A DNA stretch of 64,000 bases from Mesotaenium endlicherianum (taxonomy: Eukaryota; Streptophyta; Zygnematophyceae; Zygnematales; Mesotaeniaceae): positions 242,500 to 306,499 of the forward strand of contig WELA01003891.1 in assembly GCA_009602735.1 (NCBI GenBank), given 5' to 3'. The position numbers and the translations under genes are program-made. The notes below the pieces were generated by a model. It had not been told where the DNA came from. It searched no databases and saw only the letters and a list, made by a program, of their open reading frames with translations. Shown in pieces: positions 1-11,325 of this stretch; position 1 is the first letter of the stretch, and each line of letters begins with the position of its first letter.

Positions 1-1
1 G

Positions 2-577
2 CGTAACGAAAAACGGAAACTTGACCTTCCAGCTCCTGAGTTAGTTGAGCACTACAACTTGTATAAAGATGCTGTAGATCAATATGATGCATACTGTTTG
101 AAGAGGGGCTACAGTGCTGAGAGAGTTCTAGTCAACAGGAAGTGGTGGCACAGAGCATATTGGGGTCTCTTTGATGGCAATCTAGCTAATGAGTTTATCA
201 TGCACAAGATGGTGAATCCTACCGCGGACAGGTGGGACACTTACTTGGACATTATGGATGAGATGTGTTCTTTCCAGCACCCTAATGAAGCAGGTTCTAG
301 CGAAGAGTCAACAAGGGTTGTGGCAGCTCAGCCTACAGGAGAAGGAAGGTTCAGTGGCAGGCACTTTCCAGCGAAGGTAGAGAAGAGATACTATTGCGTC
401 GTGTGCGTTGTCGGTACTTTTGGACATCGTGCTAATAGGAAGAGAGCTAAGTATAGTGACTATAAGTGCTTGCAGTGCAATGTCTGTTTGTGTGCTGCTC
501 CTTGCTTTCAGATCCACCATACAACCAGAGAAATTCCCCATCTTGATGTTGGACCAAAGAGAGAGAAGAGGAAATAG
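2..577 (+). CDS. piggyBac transposase, C-terminal part (cut by window edge)
   Basis: The frame is open from the left edge to the stop at 577. It reads as the end of a piggyBac (DDE_Tnp_1_7) transposase, the enzyme that cuts and pastes the transposon at TTAA sites. The sequence shows the family's late block (HYN..KDAVDQYD, then RKWWHRAYWGLFD and an N/I-rich helix), followed near the C-terminus by a cysteine-rich zinc-binding domain with CVVC, CLQC..CLC and PCF..HH groups. That domain binds DNA ends in known piggyBac enzymes. The catalytic Asp region lies outside the window. It is a different copy from the minus-strand piggyBac at 3-12 kb, with clearly diverged protein. Family assignment is confident; activity cannot be judged. 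Confidence 0.8.
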   Translation, partial: RNEKRKLDLPAPELVEHYNLYKDAVDQYDAYCLKRGYSAERVLVNRKWWHRAYWGLFDGNLANEFIMHKMVNPTADRWDTYLDIMDEMCSFQHPNEAGSSEESTRVVAAQPTGEGRFSGRHFPAKVEKRYYCVVCVVGTFGHRANRKRAKYSDYKCLQCNVCLCAAPCFQIHHTTREIPHLDVGPKREKRK

Positions 578-1316
578 AGACATTTGGGCGTGATATCGAT
601 GAAAATTGTACATTCTTTTATAAGGTAGAATAAAATGTACGCTACAGCTATAAAACTTCTAAGGGCATGAGACTCATGTGCTGATGTGATTGTATTTCAT
701 TATATTTTTTGTTTTTCCAAAAATAAAAATATTGCAGATTTTGCCCTTGAAGAATGAATATTTGACTTATTTGATTTATTTTTTATAATTAAAAATAACA
801 AAAACAAATTTCAAAAAGTTGTCAAAGCACTTATGTGGTGTGCATAGTTTGAAGCTAGCATGACCTCTGTGCACTTCAGAAAGTGCTGCTAAGTTGAGGC
901 AGGTACCAAAACGCTTGTTGCATCAATGTTTTTTAGCGCATCAAATGTGATGCTATTTTTCTTTGGGACCTATTGTGCACCATACTTGCCCTATGACTTT
1001 GAAACTTTGCACACCCACTTATGACCCTTATGCACACTACAGGCAAAAATCACAATCTCTGGATCACGTTTTGGTAAGAGTTATGATGCACCAAATCAAT
1101 CAGTTTTCAAGATTTTTTTGGGTTGCATTCTTTTCGATTTTTTTCCCAAATAAAAAAACAAGTTACAAAAAAAAAATGGGGTCCTCAAGATTGTGATATA
1201 AGATTTCCAAATATGTGCATCACTTAAGTTTTGGATTGGTATTGTGGTGGGAAAAAATTCAAGAGTAAAAGTAGTAGATGCATCAAAAAGTGTGTATTCT
1301 GGTGGGCCATCTAGTG
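578..1316 (+). mobile_element. piggyBac 3' untranslated end, up to a TTAA junction
   Basis: This AT-rich noncoding stretch follows the transposase stop. It ends at TTAA (1317-1320), which sits inside sequence matching the antisense of the family C LTR; the intact LTRs have TTAA at the same place. piggyBac inserts at and duplicates TTAA, so this is inferred to be the right end of the transposon. The left end is outside the window, so its terminal inverted repeat could not be paired. Confidence 0.55.
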
Positions 1317-1622
1317 TTAATTACGTTGGTAGGACCTCGACTAACCAAATTCACAGCCATCTCCCATCATCTCAAATCGCCATCCATCCTAAGGATGTCA
1401 TCTGGCCATTCATCTAGCATACCACACTAAAATGCATGACTAGGCATTTGCTGCTACCGAGTACAGAAGTCAGCTCGCAATCAAAGAATGTGTCAGCAAG
1501 CTGTCCTATGTTGACTTCAGCCTGCTGCTCTCGACTAAGTCCTTAAACTGATTGTTAGTAGAAGTCCAGCAGACTTGATATTAATTGAAGTTCAGCCGGA
1601 ACTTGATTAACTAAATAATTTA
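1317..1622 (-). repeat. Inverted partial LTR of Ty3 family C
   Basis: Read on the minus strand, this matches the first half of the family C LTR (compare 38253-38640 and 46067-46450), including the motif around GGTCCTACCAACGT and the AGTCCAGCAGAC block. It lies head to head with the plus-strand family C tail that follows, so the locus was rearranged, or two copies collided. It is an old fragment. Confidence 0.7.
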
Positions 1623-1624
1623 AT

Positions 1625-2058
1625 GCAACCAGAGGACAACCGGCATCCCCCTCTCACAGAGGTCATGTCCCCCTTGCCCATGTCATGCAGCACCCTTCTG
1701 GTATGCCACTGTATGTCCTTGTCAGCTTGGAAGCTGCTCAGGAGCGAGTAATCTCCATTAACTTGCAAACTGTACAACAGGAGGCTGCCCAGTTGTTGCG
1801 CTCTCCCCTGGGTTCACCTTGGTCGGAGCCCCCAGGCTCCAGAAGGCCAGCTGAGAGGAGGAGGAGCTCAAGGTCCAAATCTTTCACTCCAAAAGCTCCA
1901 GGGACATAGTATGCTGCTTGCTGGATGTCTGCTTACTGTATTTTTAATTTTGTTTGAGTTGTTCTACTGTACATATGCATGCTGCGATTAGCTACTTGAG
2001 GTATTATAGTAGGCTAGTTTAGTGTTGTCGAGGCGACAACAAGTTAAGTTGGAGGGAG
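1625..2058 (+). mobile_element. Family C Ty3 element: tail of third ORF plus polypurine tract (fossil)
   Basis: The coding-like part (to about 1909) matches the last 100 or so residues of the extra third frame of the element at 38253-46789: the HVMQHPSGMP.YV block, then QLLRSPLGSP. It is followed by a 7-bp-arm hairpin at 2024-2040 and an AAGTTGGAGGG polypurine tract directly before the LTR. Only the 3' end of this copy is present. Confidence 0.75.
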
Positions 2059-2767
2059 TGTATTAAATCAGTATATTATTAAATATAATTTAATAAGAAT
2101 AGCTAACTTCAATTTATTATACTTTGGTTAACAGTAAAGTCTGCTAGACTTTTATTAATATTCAGTATAATGGCTCAGTTGGGAGCAGCAGGCTGAAGCC
2201 AACATATGTCAGCTTGCTGATCCATTCTTTGACAGTCAGCTGACTGCTGTACTCGGTATCAGTGGACTGCCTAGATATGCATCTAAGTATAATATGCTAG
2301 ATGAAGGGCCAGAGGACACCCTTGGGTGGATGGCAATTCGGGATGATGGGAGATGGCTGTGGATTTGGTTAGCCGAGGTCCTACCGACGTGGTTAACTCC
2401 CGGGTAGGCAGTGCCATCGCATTTGCCGTTTAACAGTAACCTCATTCCATGTACATAGGTTAGATTATGCTCTCGAGATCGGCATTCGGGAACGAGGCCA
2501 TCTCTCTTGTATCGCTTACTGGGAGATATCTGAATCCAAGGCGAGAAGCCATTGATGCGAACTGTCTTCAAACCTTGTGTGAGTTTATTGATTGCATGAC
2601 TGATGCTCGTTTACTGACATTCGACTTATATTATAAGTATTACTTACGCTAGTCGTGTGGTCGTTTGTTGATTAACAAGTTAACCATAAAATTCCATAAA
2701 GATTACTCGCTGATATAAAGATCTTTGATTGACTGTTAATCGTTTATTGATAAATCCATTCATTTCA
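2059..2767 (+). repeat. Family C 3' LTR
   Basis: A TG...CA-bounded repeat of 709 bp, similar along its whole length to the LTRs at 36779-37494, 38253-38973 and 46067-46789 but visibly diverged, so older. It is the 3' LTR of the partial copy to its left. The right flank is Ty3 reverse-transcriptase sequence of another family, so this element landed inside an older one. No matching left target duplication is available because the left end is rearranged. Confidence 0.8.
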
Positions 2768-3138
2768 CCACACATGCGAGTGGCAGTGTAATTGCCAGTC
2801 TCGTCTTTCTTTGTAACTACTACGTTGGGAGTCCCGTGCACTGAGGTTGATTTTTCAATCATGCCAAGCTGGTGCAATTCTTGGCAGGTCTTCTCCACAC
2901 AGTCCCATTCTGTCTGGCTAAGCTTGTGGGGCCCCAGCCTGACAGGCTTGTCAGTGGTTAGTGTGATTTCACACATGGTGGCAGTAGTTTTGCCAATTTC
3001 TTCTTTGGTGAAAGCAAAGACCTTTTGCTGTGCCTTCAGTTGCCTTTCTACTTGTGCTCTTTGCGCGAATGAGACCATATTTCCAATGGCAAACGTCTCA
3101 TTTTCTGGCTGCTTTTCCCCAGCAAAAGCATCCAGTAG
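2768..3138 (-). mobile_element. Family D Ty3-type pol fragment (fossil)
   Basis: The minus strand encodes the start of a Ty3-type reverse transcriptase: a stretch with KLSQTEWDCVEK, ELHQLGMIEKS and VVVTKKDETG, then TATRMCG, the family's lead-in to RMCGDYR. It is a remnant bounded on the left by a family C LTR and on the right by the TTAA end of a piggyBac, which appears to have jumped into the pol coding sequence at TTAA (3139-3142). The rest of this element was not found in the window. Confidence 0.65.
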
Positions 3139-4639
3139 TTAATCATATCTCATGTATGTTATATATTCTGGAAGGTTATGCCACATTGTAGGGCACTACT
3201 CATAAAACTTTAATAAAATTCTACCGGAAACATGTGAAAACATTTTTCAAAAAAAATGATCGGTAAATCTGCTAACTTCAAGAGACTACCCTCAAGTCCA
3301 CCCTTGTTTGCACATATTGTGATTTTTGCCAGAGGTGTATATACGTGTAAAGAGTGAGTGTATGAAATCTTAGCCTGATAGCTTTGGTACTCAAGAGTTA
3401 CAGCATTGCCAATTGGGGGACTTAAATGCCCCTGCGTTCTTGGCATGGCCCAATAAAAGTTTCATCACGGCTTTTATTTAAGACACTCTATAGAGCCCTA
3501 TGCAAGGTATTGGAATCTGATGTATTTAAATCTATTATATCATAAATGCAATTTTTGGGGCAAACAGGTGCAATTTTCCATTTCCAGTAAAACAAAATAT
3601 ACAATCAAATCAAGTAGGCTCTCCAAAGTCATATTAAGGTTTAACAATTATTTAACACAGCAAATATAATTGTCATAGCACAGATAAGAAATCTGCTAAT
3701 ATTGACAAAAAGTGCGCGCGTCTCGCCTAAATGTGCCCCTCACCCTTCTTGCTCCTACATCAAGATAGTCAATCTGCTTCTCTGTGTGATACTTCTGAAA
3801 GCATTGAGCAGGGCACAAGTACACATTGCAAGGCTCACACATCATGTAAACGGTAAGAGCTCTCACACCAGATGCACGTTTCTCGAAGGTGCCAGCTGTG
3901 CACACTACGCAGCGCTTCCTCTCCTTCACCTTTGGGGGGAAGTGCCTATGAGTCCATTTTGCACCTACAGCTATTGAAGCAGGGGTAGTCCGGGTCACCG
4001 CCTTGCTTGGGCCCTCATCATGGGGATGACTGAATGTGCACATCTCATCTAACCTCCATGTACATGCCAAACCTTTCTCTGGATGTGCCATCTTGCATAA
4101 GATGAACACGTTAGCGAGCAACCCATCAGGTATTCCCCAACAGGCCCGATGTCACCATTTTGTATCGATGATCACCCTCTTTGTGCTGTAGTTCCTAGCT
4201 AGACGCAGGGCATCAAACTGATCTACTGCATTTTTGTTATAGTGCTCTACCATTTCAGGTGGCAGGGACTCTTTTCTTTGCCGACACGCCTAATTTGAGT
4301 CTTAGGAGCCAACCCTTTGGCTGTGGACAAAAAGGCACAAGGCATCTTATCATTCCATGTGCATGCAACCATAGGTGGATGCTCATTATATGCAACAATA
4401 CAGTGGCCTGGCTGGTGAGTTTTAGGCTGCATCCATAACATCTTAGAAGGGTAATGCTTTCTACTGGTGACAATGGTGCCAGTTGCAGCATGCCCATCTA
4501 AGCTTGAAAAAAGAGCAGGGGAAGAGAAACCTACCTACAGGTAGCATACTGACCAGGTCTAAGACCACTTGAGTCTTTTGATTAACCACCTTCACTCTGT
4601 CATAGATAATAAATGCATGACAGAAATAGGTCATAGCAT
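3139..4639 (-). mobile_element. piggyBac transposase gene, 3' part of interrupted copy
   Basis: On the minus strand this holds the last part of a piggyBac transposase. There is a piece with ACTWNDKMPCAFLST (about 4250-4440), then the HYNKNAVDQ.DALRLARNYS and WWHRACWG block, and a C-terminal cysteine domain (3696-4121: CVVC, CEPC, CPAQCF, YHT). 3139-3700 is 3' noncoding and ends at TTAA (3139-3142). The rest of the gene continues at 11326-12271, beyond the Ty3 element that split it. Coding sense is disturbed in several places, and part of the middle of the catalytic domain appears lost near 4500, so this copy is taken as inactive. Confidence 0.75.
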
Positions 4640-4644
4640 CACAG
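4640..4644. repeat. Target-site duplication CACAG (left, element A1)
   Basis: CACAG directly precedes the TGTAGTG end of the Ty3 element and is repeated exactly at 11321-11325 after its CACTACA end. Ty3-type integrases make 5-bp duplications, so this marks a clean insertion. Confidence 0.9.
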
Positions 4645-5144
4645 TGTAGTGAAACAGATAGATAAAGTACTTAGTAAAATAAAATACTTTAGCTATTCAA
4701 GACAAGGATCTTTGAACACAAGTGGTAGTTTCTTGAAAGAGAGATGGCTTCTTGACGGTTAATATATTTCTAGAATTTGGCAAGTACAAGAGTGATTCTC
4801 CCATGTCTTTCTATGTTCTAGCTCTTGTTTATATACTTGCTAAATAAGTAATTTCTAGGAAGGTGTATGATGTGTTGGCACCCAACACGTCCCAAAATTT
4901 GCCACCTCTTTCTATAATAATGTACACATGTCCTTTTGACCTAAAAATGGCACATTTGACTTTTGCCACGTGGAGTTCTTCTAGGTCTTTCCTCTAACTT
5001 CGAAGTTGCCTTGGAAGGTTCAAAGGACATGAACCAAGTTACTAGAGTACCTATTCACACTTGAATCCACACAATACTTCTCCAAATATATTTGAAAACA
5101 TTAAAATATATGCAAACTAATATATAATAACTCAAACCACTACA
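4645..5144 (-). repeat. 3' LTR of Ty3 element A1
   Basis: A 500-bp terminal repeat bounded by TGTAGTG and CACTACA as read on the plus strand. It matches 10818-11320 and both LTRs of A2 (12272-12774, 18449-18951). The element's polypurine tract lies just inside it, at about 5145-5160. Confidence 0.92.
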
Positions 5145-5913
5145 TCACATTCCCGCCAGAAAAAGCGACGTCTCGGCGTGTCAAGTCAGGTCTTACACAT
5201 GTGGAGCAGACTAGTCAACAGCTTCAAGTCAGATGCCACACATGTGAAGAGGATTAGTCCAAGGCGCCAAGTCAGGTGCTACACATGTAAGGTAGACTAG
5301 GCAAGGTCGTGGGTGGTGTGACCTTATTGGCTAGCCTACTCCTTGATGATAAAGAAAATTGTACAAGTTGGCCCAGAATCTGCCACGAACTCAAAAATTC
5401 ATAGCGGCCACAGAACTGCTCCAAATCTGAAAATTTGAGTGCCAGACGGACTGCGTCGGAGAACGCTACCGGGTCACCAAATTTGAGAGCATTCTAATTT
5501 CTGGAGTGTCGTTGAGAGCTGAGGGAGTAGGCACTCCTCCAAATCTGTGCAGAAACTTCTGAGAATCATAAGTCCTTCTATACTTCCTTAAATTCTGCAA
5601 ACTAAACCTCAAACTGGGCGCTGTAAGATGTTCTACCAGAGTCTTGAGTTTCAGAGCATTCCAAGTTCAGGGGAGGGCACAATGTCAGAAGGCATATTCT
5701 GCCCTAACAATGCCAGCAGCCTGACCCCCTTCTACTTAGAGCATCATATCTCTCTCACCAGTGCTCCAAATTGAACAAACTTGGACTCTGAATAATTGGC
5801 TACTCATGGAATACAGCCAGGTAAATTTTCAGAATTTATTGTACAGAGACCTATCACCAGTAGCAGTTTTAGTTTTCTGTCCAGAAACTGCGAGAAGAGA
5901 AGAGTGTCTAATG

Positions 5914-8900
5914 TCAATTTTTCCTCTTTCTTGTTCTTGCAGGCTGCCTCCAAGGGGTCTTCTGCTGCTTCTTGATGGTGGCAGGCTGCCTCCCTGAAGT
6001 CTTCGGGCTTCTAGTAGAGAGACTTGGGGCTGGTCCAAGATGGGGGTTGGCGGCATGGAAGCGCTTCAACTTTCTCTGAACGTTGTCAAGGTAGTGCGCC
6101 GCCACCCAACTATTCTCCAAATCTGGATATCTTTTCCACTTGATCAAGTATTGCTGCTGTCTCCTGAAATTTCTCATAGCCACTATGTCTTCCACTTCGT
6201 ACTCCAAATGATCATCCACTATTATTGGGGCTGGTGGGTTGTCATACGTCCTAGGAACCTGTTGTCGGATTGCACATATGGCTTGAAGAGGGAAGCGTGG
6301 AATACGAGGTCGATGTGCATAGTCTGGGGAAGTTCTAGCTTGAAAGCAACGGGGTTGACTTGCTGGATAATCTTGAAGGGTCCCAAATACTTGGGAGAGA
6401 ACTTGCTGTCGGCAGGCCTGTTGTTCAGGGAAATGTTCTTGGATGATAGTAACACGTTGTCACCCACTCTGTACATAATTTCTCTTCTAGACCTGTTTGC
6501 CACTCTTGCTTGAGCATCTTGCGCGTGTTGTAGAGCTTTCTTCGCTGCTGTTAGGGCTGCTTCTAATGTCTACATAAAATCTGTTGCTGCAGGTACTTCA
6601 TCATGGCCAGCCGTGAAGCTCAGCGGCGTGGTTGGATGGAAGCCATAGTTGAGGAAGAATGGGGACTCTTGGGTAGAGGCCTGCGTAGTGTTGTTGTAGG
6701 CAAACTCGAGGGGGGTCAAGTACATGTCCCAGTCTTGCTCGAGGGTAGACACGTAGGCCTTTAGAGAGGTCTTTAGGGTACGATTCATACGCTCGGTTTG
6801 CCCATCTGATTGTGGGTGGTAGGCAGTAGACATATCCAGCGATGTACCCAAGTTCTTGAAGAGATTTTTCCAGAAATGGCTTGTGAATCTTGGATCTCTA
6901 TCTGACACAATTCTTGATGGTAGTCCATGGAGTCGGAAGATGTTGTCAAAGATGAGTCTTGCAAGTTGTGGTGCTGTAGCCTTAGTCGTCGTGGGAATAA
7001 AATGAGCCATCTTGGTAAGTCTGTCCACCACCGTGAGTATTGCATTATGGCCTCGAGGTGTCACGGGCAAGTCCACGATAAGGTCCATTGAGATGTCCGT
7101 CCATTGTCTTTCGGGGATTGGTAGTGGTTGGAGGAGTCCTCCCGCCTTTTGCGATGATGGCTTGATTCTTTGGCATGTGTCACAGCTCCTGCAGTACTCC
7201 TTGACTTGCTTAGACATGCCTGGCCAACAATAAGTCCTAGCTAGAACGCCCGTGGTCCTTAGGATTCCAAAGTGTCCTCCAAGAGGGTTGTCGTGTGCTT
7301 CTCGTAGAAGCAAGAGCCGGAGGTCTAAGTCATTAGGAACACATCTCTGGCCCGTATCTTGCCTCACCCAATAATTGCCTTCTTGCTTCTTGCATGGGTC
7401 CAAGGCTGCTTCTCCGTTCTTGTAGTAAGGGTCTCTTTCATAGGCGGCTGAAAATCGAGCTTCCAGATCTGTCTTCAGGGATACCATCACTGCATTTAAT
7501 TGCAGTCTTGAGAGGGGGTCAGCCGGGTTTGTCTTGCCGGGCTGGTACTGAATCGTGATGTTGTATTGTTGCAAGTATCCGCTCCATCTTGCTTGTCTCC
7601 TTGAGAGATACGGCTGCGTTTGGAGGTGCTTTAACGCCTCGTGGTCCGTGGTGACCAGTACTTTGCGTCCTTCAACGTAGCAGCGCCAAACCTTCAAGGC
7701 ATGTACAATCGCCAATGCCTCTCGCTCCGTGGTTGTATAATTTTGCTCGGCTGGATTTAGCTTCCTTGACTCGTAGGCGATGGGCTGCAGTCCCTTGCCT
7801 TGGTCTTGAAGCAGGATTGCTCCTATTGCATAGGAAGATGCATCGGTGATGACGTGGAAGGGCCAATCTGGGTTTGGACTTGGGAGTGTGAGCACCGGGG
7901 ATGTGGTCAATCTTCGCTTTAACTCTTGAAATGCCTCTTCCTCTTTCTCGGTCCATGTATATAGCCTGTCCTTCTTGAGTAGATCTGTCAGGGGGGCTGC
8001 TATGTGCGAGAAGCCTTGGATGAATTTTCTGTACCAATTGGCAAATCCCAAGAATGACTGGAGTTCTTTCTTGGTCGTGGGGGTTGGCCATTCCTCCACC
8101 ACCGTGGTCTTCTTGGGGTCTATCTTGATGCCATCAGCAGTCACGTGGAGACCTAGGAACTCCACTTCTTGTTTGGCAAACTCGCATTTTGACTCCTTCG
8201 CAAACAGCTTGTTTTGCTTCAATACTTCAAGGACTTCTTTCAAGTGTCTCGCATGCTCTTCAAGGGTCTTGCTGTAGATAAGGATGTCATCGATGAATAC
8301 CACCACAAATCTGTCCAACATGGGCTGAAATATGGTGTTCATCATAGTCATGAAAGTTGCTGGCGCGTTGGTGAGTCCAAATGGCAGGACCATGAACTCA
8401 AAATGTCCATATCTTGTCCTGAATGCCGTCTTCTCTATGTCCGGTTCTGCGATGCGAATCTGGTGGTAGCCGCTCCGTAAGTCAATCTTCGTGAAGTACT
8501 TGGCTCCAACCAGCCGGTCCATGAGCTCATCCATGCGCGGCAGCGGGTATCGATTCTTGATGGTGATCTTGTTGAGGGCGCGATAGTCCACACACATCCT
8601 CAAGGTACCATCTTTCTTCTTGACAAATAGCACCGGGGCTCCAAATGGCGACTTGCTAGGTCGAATGAAGCCATGCTCCAGTAGCTCCTTGATTTGCTTC
8701 TTGACTTCGTCTAGCTCCGTGTATGACATTTTGAACGTAGGCCGAGAGATGGGCTTGCTTCCGGGCTCCAACTCTATCTTGTGGTCTACGAATCTTTTGG
8801 GGGGTAGGCCCTTGGGCAATTCCGGGGAGAACACTTCTTTGTAGTCCTCAAAGACTTCTTGTATCTCCTTGGGAACGGGGCTGCCTTCTTGACTCTCGAT

Positions 8901-9578
8901 GTCTTTCTTGATGTCTTTTGGCGTGATCAAGGCCAAAAGAAGCTCGTGTCCCTTCCTCACAAGTCTCTTGAGTTGGAGGGCGGACAATAGTATCTCGTGT
9001 GCCGGCTTCTGGATGTCTTGGGTCTGGATATTCTGGATTGCGCGCAAAATACAGATTCTTGAAGTGATGTCATTCTTGATCTTGATAGTACCGGTCCTCC
9101 AATCAACTTGGGGGTTGTGCTTGGTCAACCAAGGCGTCCCTAGGATGACGTCGTACTTGCCCAATTGCATGGGGGAGAACACTACTCTATCCTTGAAGGA
9201 CTTGATAGAGAGTGCCAAGGGGTACGTCTTCTTGGAAGGGGTAGTATAGGAGAATCCATCGGGCATCATAATCTCCTCGTCGTGGTCAAGAGTTCGCATA
9301 GTAATACCGTGCTTGGTGGCAAAATCTGCAGCAATGAAGTTGCCTTGAGCTCCGCTATCCACCAAGATGTGGACCTTCTCTCCTCCAAGGTAACCTCTCA
9401 AACTCATTGGGGCTGGAACGTCGTCTTCAACGGGGGTCTCCACCTCACTTGGCGTGTTGCCTTCTCGTGAAGTGGGTCTTGGGGTGGTAGGCTCCTGGCC
9501 TACCGGCGCTGTCCGTTTTTTGACAACTTTTTGGGGCATGAAAGTGCACGATGGCCCTTTTCCTTGCAATAGAAGCAT
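5914..9578 (-). pseudogene. pol region of A1 (protease, RT, RNase H, integrase, chromodomain)
   Basis: Domains in order on the minus strand: aspartic protease ([11 protein letters not shown]), Ty3 reverse transcriptase ([25 protein letters not shown]), RNase H ([12 protein letters not shown]), integrase with HHCC zinc domain (H..LGGHFG..., C..C) and DDE core ([17 protein letters not shown]), then a C-terminal chromodomain (YLIKW.RYPD, SWVAA.YL). Chromodomains steer integrases of this family to marked chromatin. The region overlaps the end of gag in another frame, as Ty3 families do when they use ribosomal frameshifting. It is a fossil with about two breaks. Confidence 0.9.
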
Positions 9579-10780
9579 AGTCCAGCCGTCATGAGAGCTT
9601 CTTTTTCAGCCGGGGAGAGTCTTGCTTTCACTCCTTGCTGGTTTCTTGCATCATAAGTGTCATTGGAGGGTCTTCCACTCTTCCGGGCAGCCGCGGGGTC
9701 CCTTTTAATAACTCCGATTTCCATGGGTGTGGGTCCAGATTCGGATGTGGAAGGGGCTGCGTACACCCGCGTCGTCGGTACCCGTGAAGATGAAGGCACG
9801 GAGTGCTTGAAATCCAAGGTATCCACCTTTTGGGCCACTTCAATGATCTTTGAGAAGTCCGTCAAGTCGCGTAACTCCACTTCCTTTGCCACCTTGGGTT
9901 TGAGGCCAAAGATGTAACGGTCAATCTTCTCCTCGAGAGACATGTTGGGGATCTCAAGAGTGAGGGCGTGAAATCTGGATGTATACTCTTGAACGGACGT
10001 CGTTTGCTTGAGATGGTGGAGCTTTCCTCGGGCAATCTTCTCCGCATTGATGGGCATGAATTGCTTCTTGAGGGCCTCACGAAAATCTGCCCATCTTGCA
10101 TATGATGGTGGGGGCTCTTGGCCGAGCATGGGGTGCGCCATAGCTTGATATATAGCCGCTTGATAGTTACGCCACCATGATGTTGCTGCTCCTCTAAGTA
10201 AGGTAACGGCAAAGGGAACGTAGTCCTCCTCGGGTACTTCAAGGAACGCGAGGTACGTCTCCACTTGGTAGAGCCATAAATTCAGGTTGGCACCTTTCCC
10301 GGGGTTGAAAGTGTCGGGTTTGCCGGGCTTGATGAGTTTCCTTGCTCTCGTTGGCTCTTGTGGAGGCGCTTGAGCCGGGGCTGGATTTTGAGCATTGCTC
10401 GCAATAGGGGCAACCATGGCAGCCATAGCTTCTCTTGACGCTTGCACGGTTGCTTCATAGGTGGCCAAGCCCACTTGGTTGTGGACGGTCATTAGGAAGG
10501 CTGCCCACTCATTTGCGGGAACTCCTTGTGGTGGGGTCAACTTTGCTATAGCGGCTGCCACGGGATTTGACGGTGCTCCTCCTTGTGGTGCTTCTTGTTG
10601 TTGGAGATTTCCTTGAGTAGGCTCTCCCATCGACGCTGGAGGAGGGTGTGCTCCTCCTTGTGGTGCTTCTTGTTGTTGCAGATTTTCTTGAGTGGGCTCT
10701 CCCATCGGCGCTGGAGGAGGGTGTCTTGGAGAGGAAGGGCTTCCTTCGAAAGCTTGCTGTTGGTCTTGAGGATCGGCCAT
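9500..10780 (-). CDS. gag of Ty3 element A1
   Basis: An open frame of 426 residues starting 38 bases inside the 5' LTR. The N-terminus is Pro/Gln-rich with two 25-residue tandem copies of a [21 protein letters not shown] unit. A retrotransposon Gag domain follows at about 150-300 ([43 protein letters not shown]). One CCHC zinc knuckle ([14 protein letters not shown]) lies near the C-terminus. The Gag packages element RNA. It differs from the A2 copy by only a few residues. Confidence 0.9.
   Translation of the reverse strand: MADPQDQQQAFEGSPSSPRHPPPAPMGEPTQENLQQQEAPQGGAHPPPASMGEPTQGNLQQQEAPQGGAPSNPVAAAIAKLTPPQGVPANEWAAFLMTVHNQVGLATYEATVQASREAMAAMVAPIASNAQNPAPAQAPPQEPTRARKLIKPGKPDTFNPGKGANLNLWLYQVETYLAFLEVPEEDYVPFAVTLLRGAATSWWRNYQAAIYQAMAHPMLGQEPPPSYARWADFREALKKQFMPINAEKIARGKLHHLKQTTSVQEYTSRFHALTLEIPNMSLEEKIDRYIFGLKPKVAKEVELRDLTDFSKIIEVAQKVDTLDFKHSVPSSSRVPTTRVYAAPSTSESGPTPMEIGVIKRDPAAARKSGRPSNDTYDARNQQGVKARLSPAEKEALMTAGLCFYCKEKGHRALSCPKKLSKNGQRR
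10574..10723 (-). repeat. 75-bp tandem duplication inside A1 gag
   Basis: Two adjacent 75-bp units encode the Pro/Gln-rich 25-residue repeat of the Gag N-terminus. The same doubling is in A2 at 12869-13018, so it predates the spread of the two copies. Confidence 0.75.
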
Positions 10781-10793
10781 CTTCTTGTGCTAC

Positions 10794-10817
10794 CAAAGTG
10801 CCTAGCTCCGATACCAC
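10794..10817 (-). other. Primer-binding site of A1
   Basis: Read on the minus strand, TGGTATCGGAGC follows one base after the 5' LTR. It matches the 3' end of initiator methionine tRNA (usual plant site TGGTATCAGAGC) with one difference. Reverse transcription of such elements starts here. Confidence 0.85.
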
Positions 10818-11320
10818 TGTAGTGAAACAGATAGATAAAGTACTTAGTAAAACAGAATACTTTATCTATTCAAGACAAAGATCTTTGAACACAAGTGGTA
10901 GCTTCTTGAAAGAGAGATGGCTTCTTGATAGTTAATATATTTCTAGAATTTGGCAAGTACAAGAGTGATTCTGGAATGTCTTTCTATGTTCTAGCTCTTG
11001 TTTATATACTTGCTACATAAGTAATTTCTAGGAAGGTGTATGTTGATGTGTTGGCACCCAACACATCCCAAAACTTGCCACCTCTTTCTAGAATAATGTA
11101 CACATGTCCTTTTGACCTAAAAATGGCACATTTGACTTTTGCCACGTGGAGTTCTTCTAGGTCTTTCCTCTAACTTCGAAATTGCCTTGGAAGGTTCAAA
11201 GGACATGAACCAAGTCACTAGAGTACCTATTCACACTTGAATCCACACAATACTACTCCAAATATATTTGAAAACATTAAAATATATGCAAACTAATATA
11301 TAAAACCTCAAATCACTACA
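10818..11320 (-). repeat. 5' LTR of Ty3 element A1
   Basis: A 503-bp terminal repeat that carries the element's promoter. A TATATAAAC-type TATA box is visible on the minus strand near 11005. Followed on the right by the CACAG target duplication. Confidence 0.92.
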
Positions 11321-11325
11321 CACAG
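11321..11325. repeat. Target-site duplication CACAG (right, element A1)
   Basis: Exact match of 4640-4644. Confidence 0.9.

Larger units (their letters stand above)
4645..11320 (-). mobile_element. Ty3 chromovirus A1, near full length (fossil)
   Basis: A 6,676-bp LTR retrotransposon on the minus strand with LTRs at 4645-5144 (3') and 10818-11320 (5'), an initiator-Met-type primer site, gag (9500-10780), pol (5914-9578) and a 769-bp noncoding 3' leader before the polypurine tract. Its target is the piggyBac gene. The LTRs differ by only a handful of bases in about 500, so insertion was recent. It is almost whole, with about two breaks in the pol region. It is nearly identical to A2 at 12272-18951, which lies in the opposite orientation. 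Confidence 0.93.
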
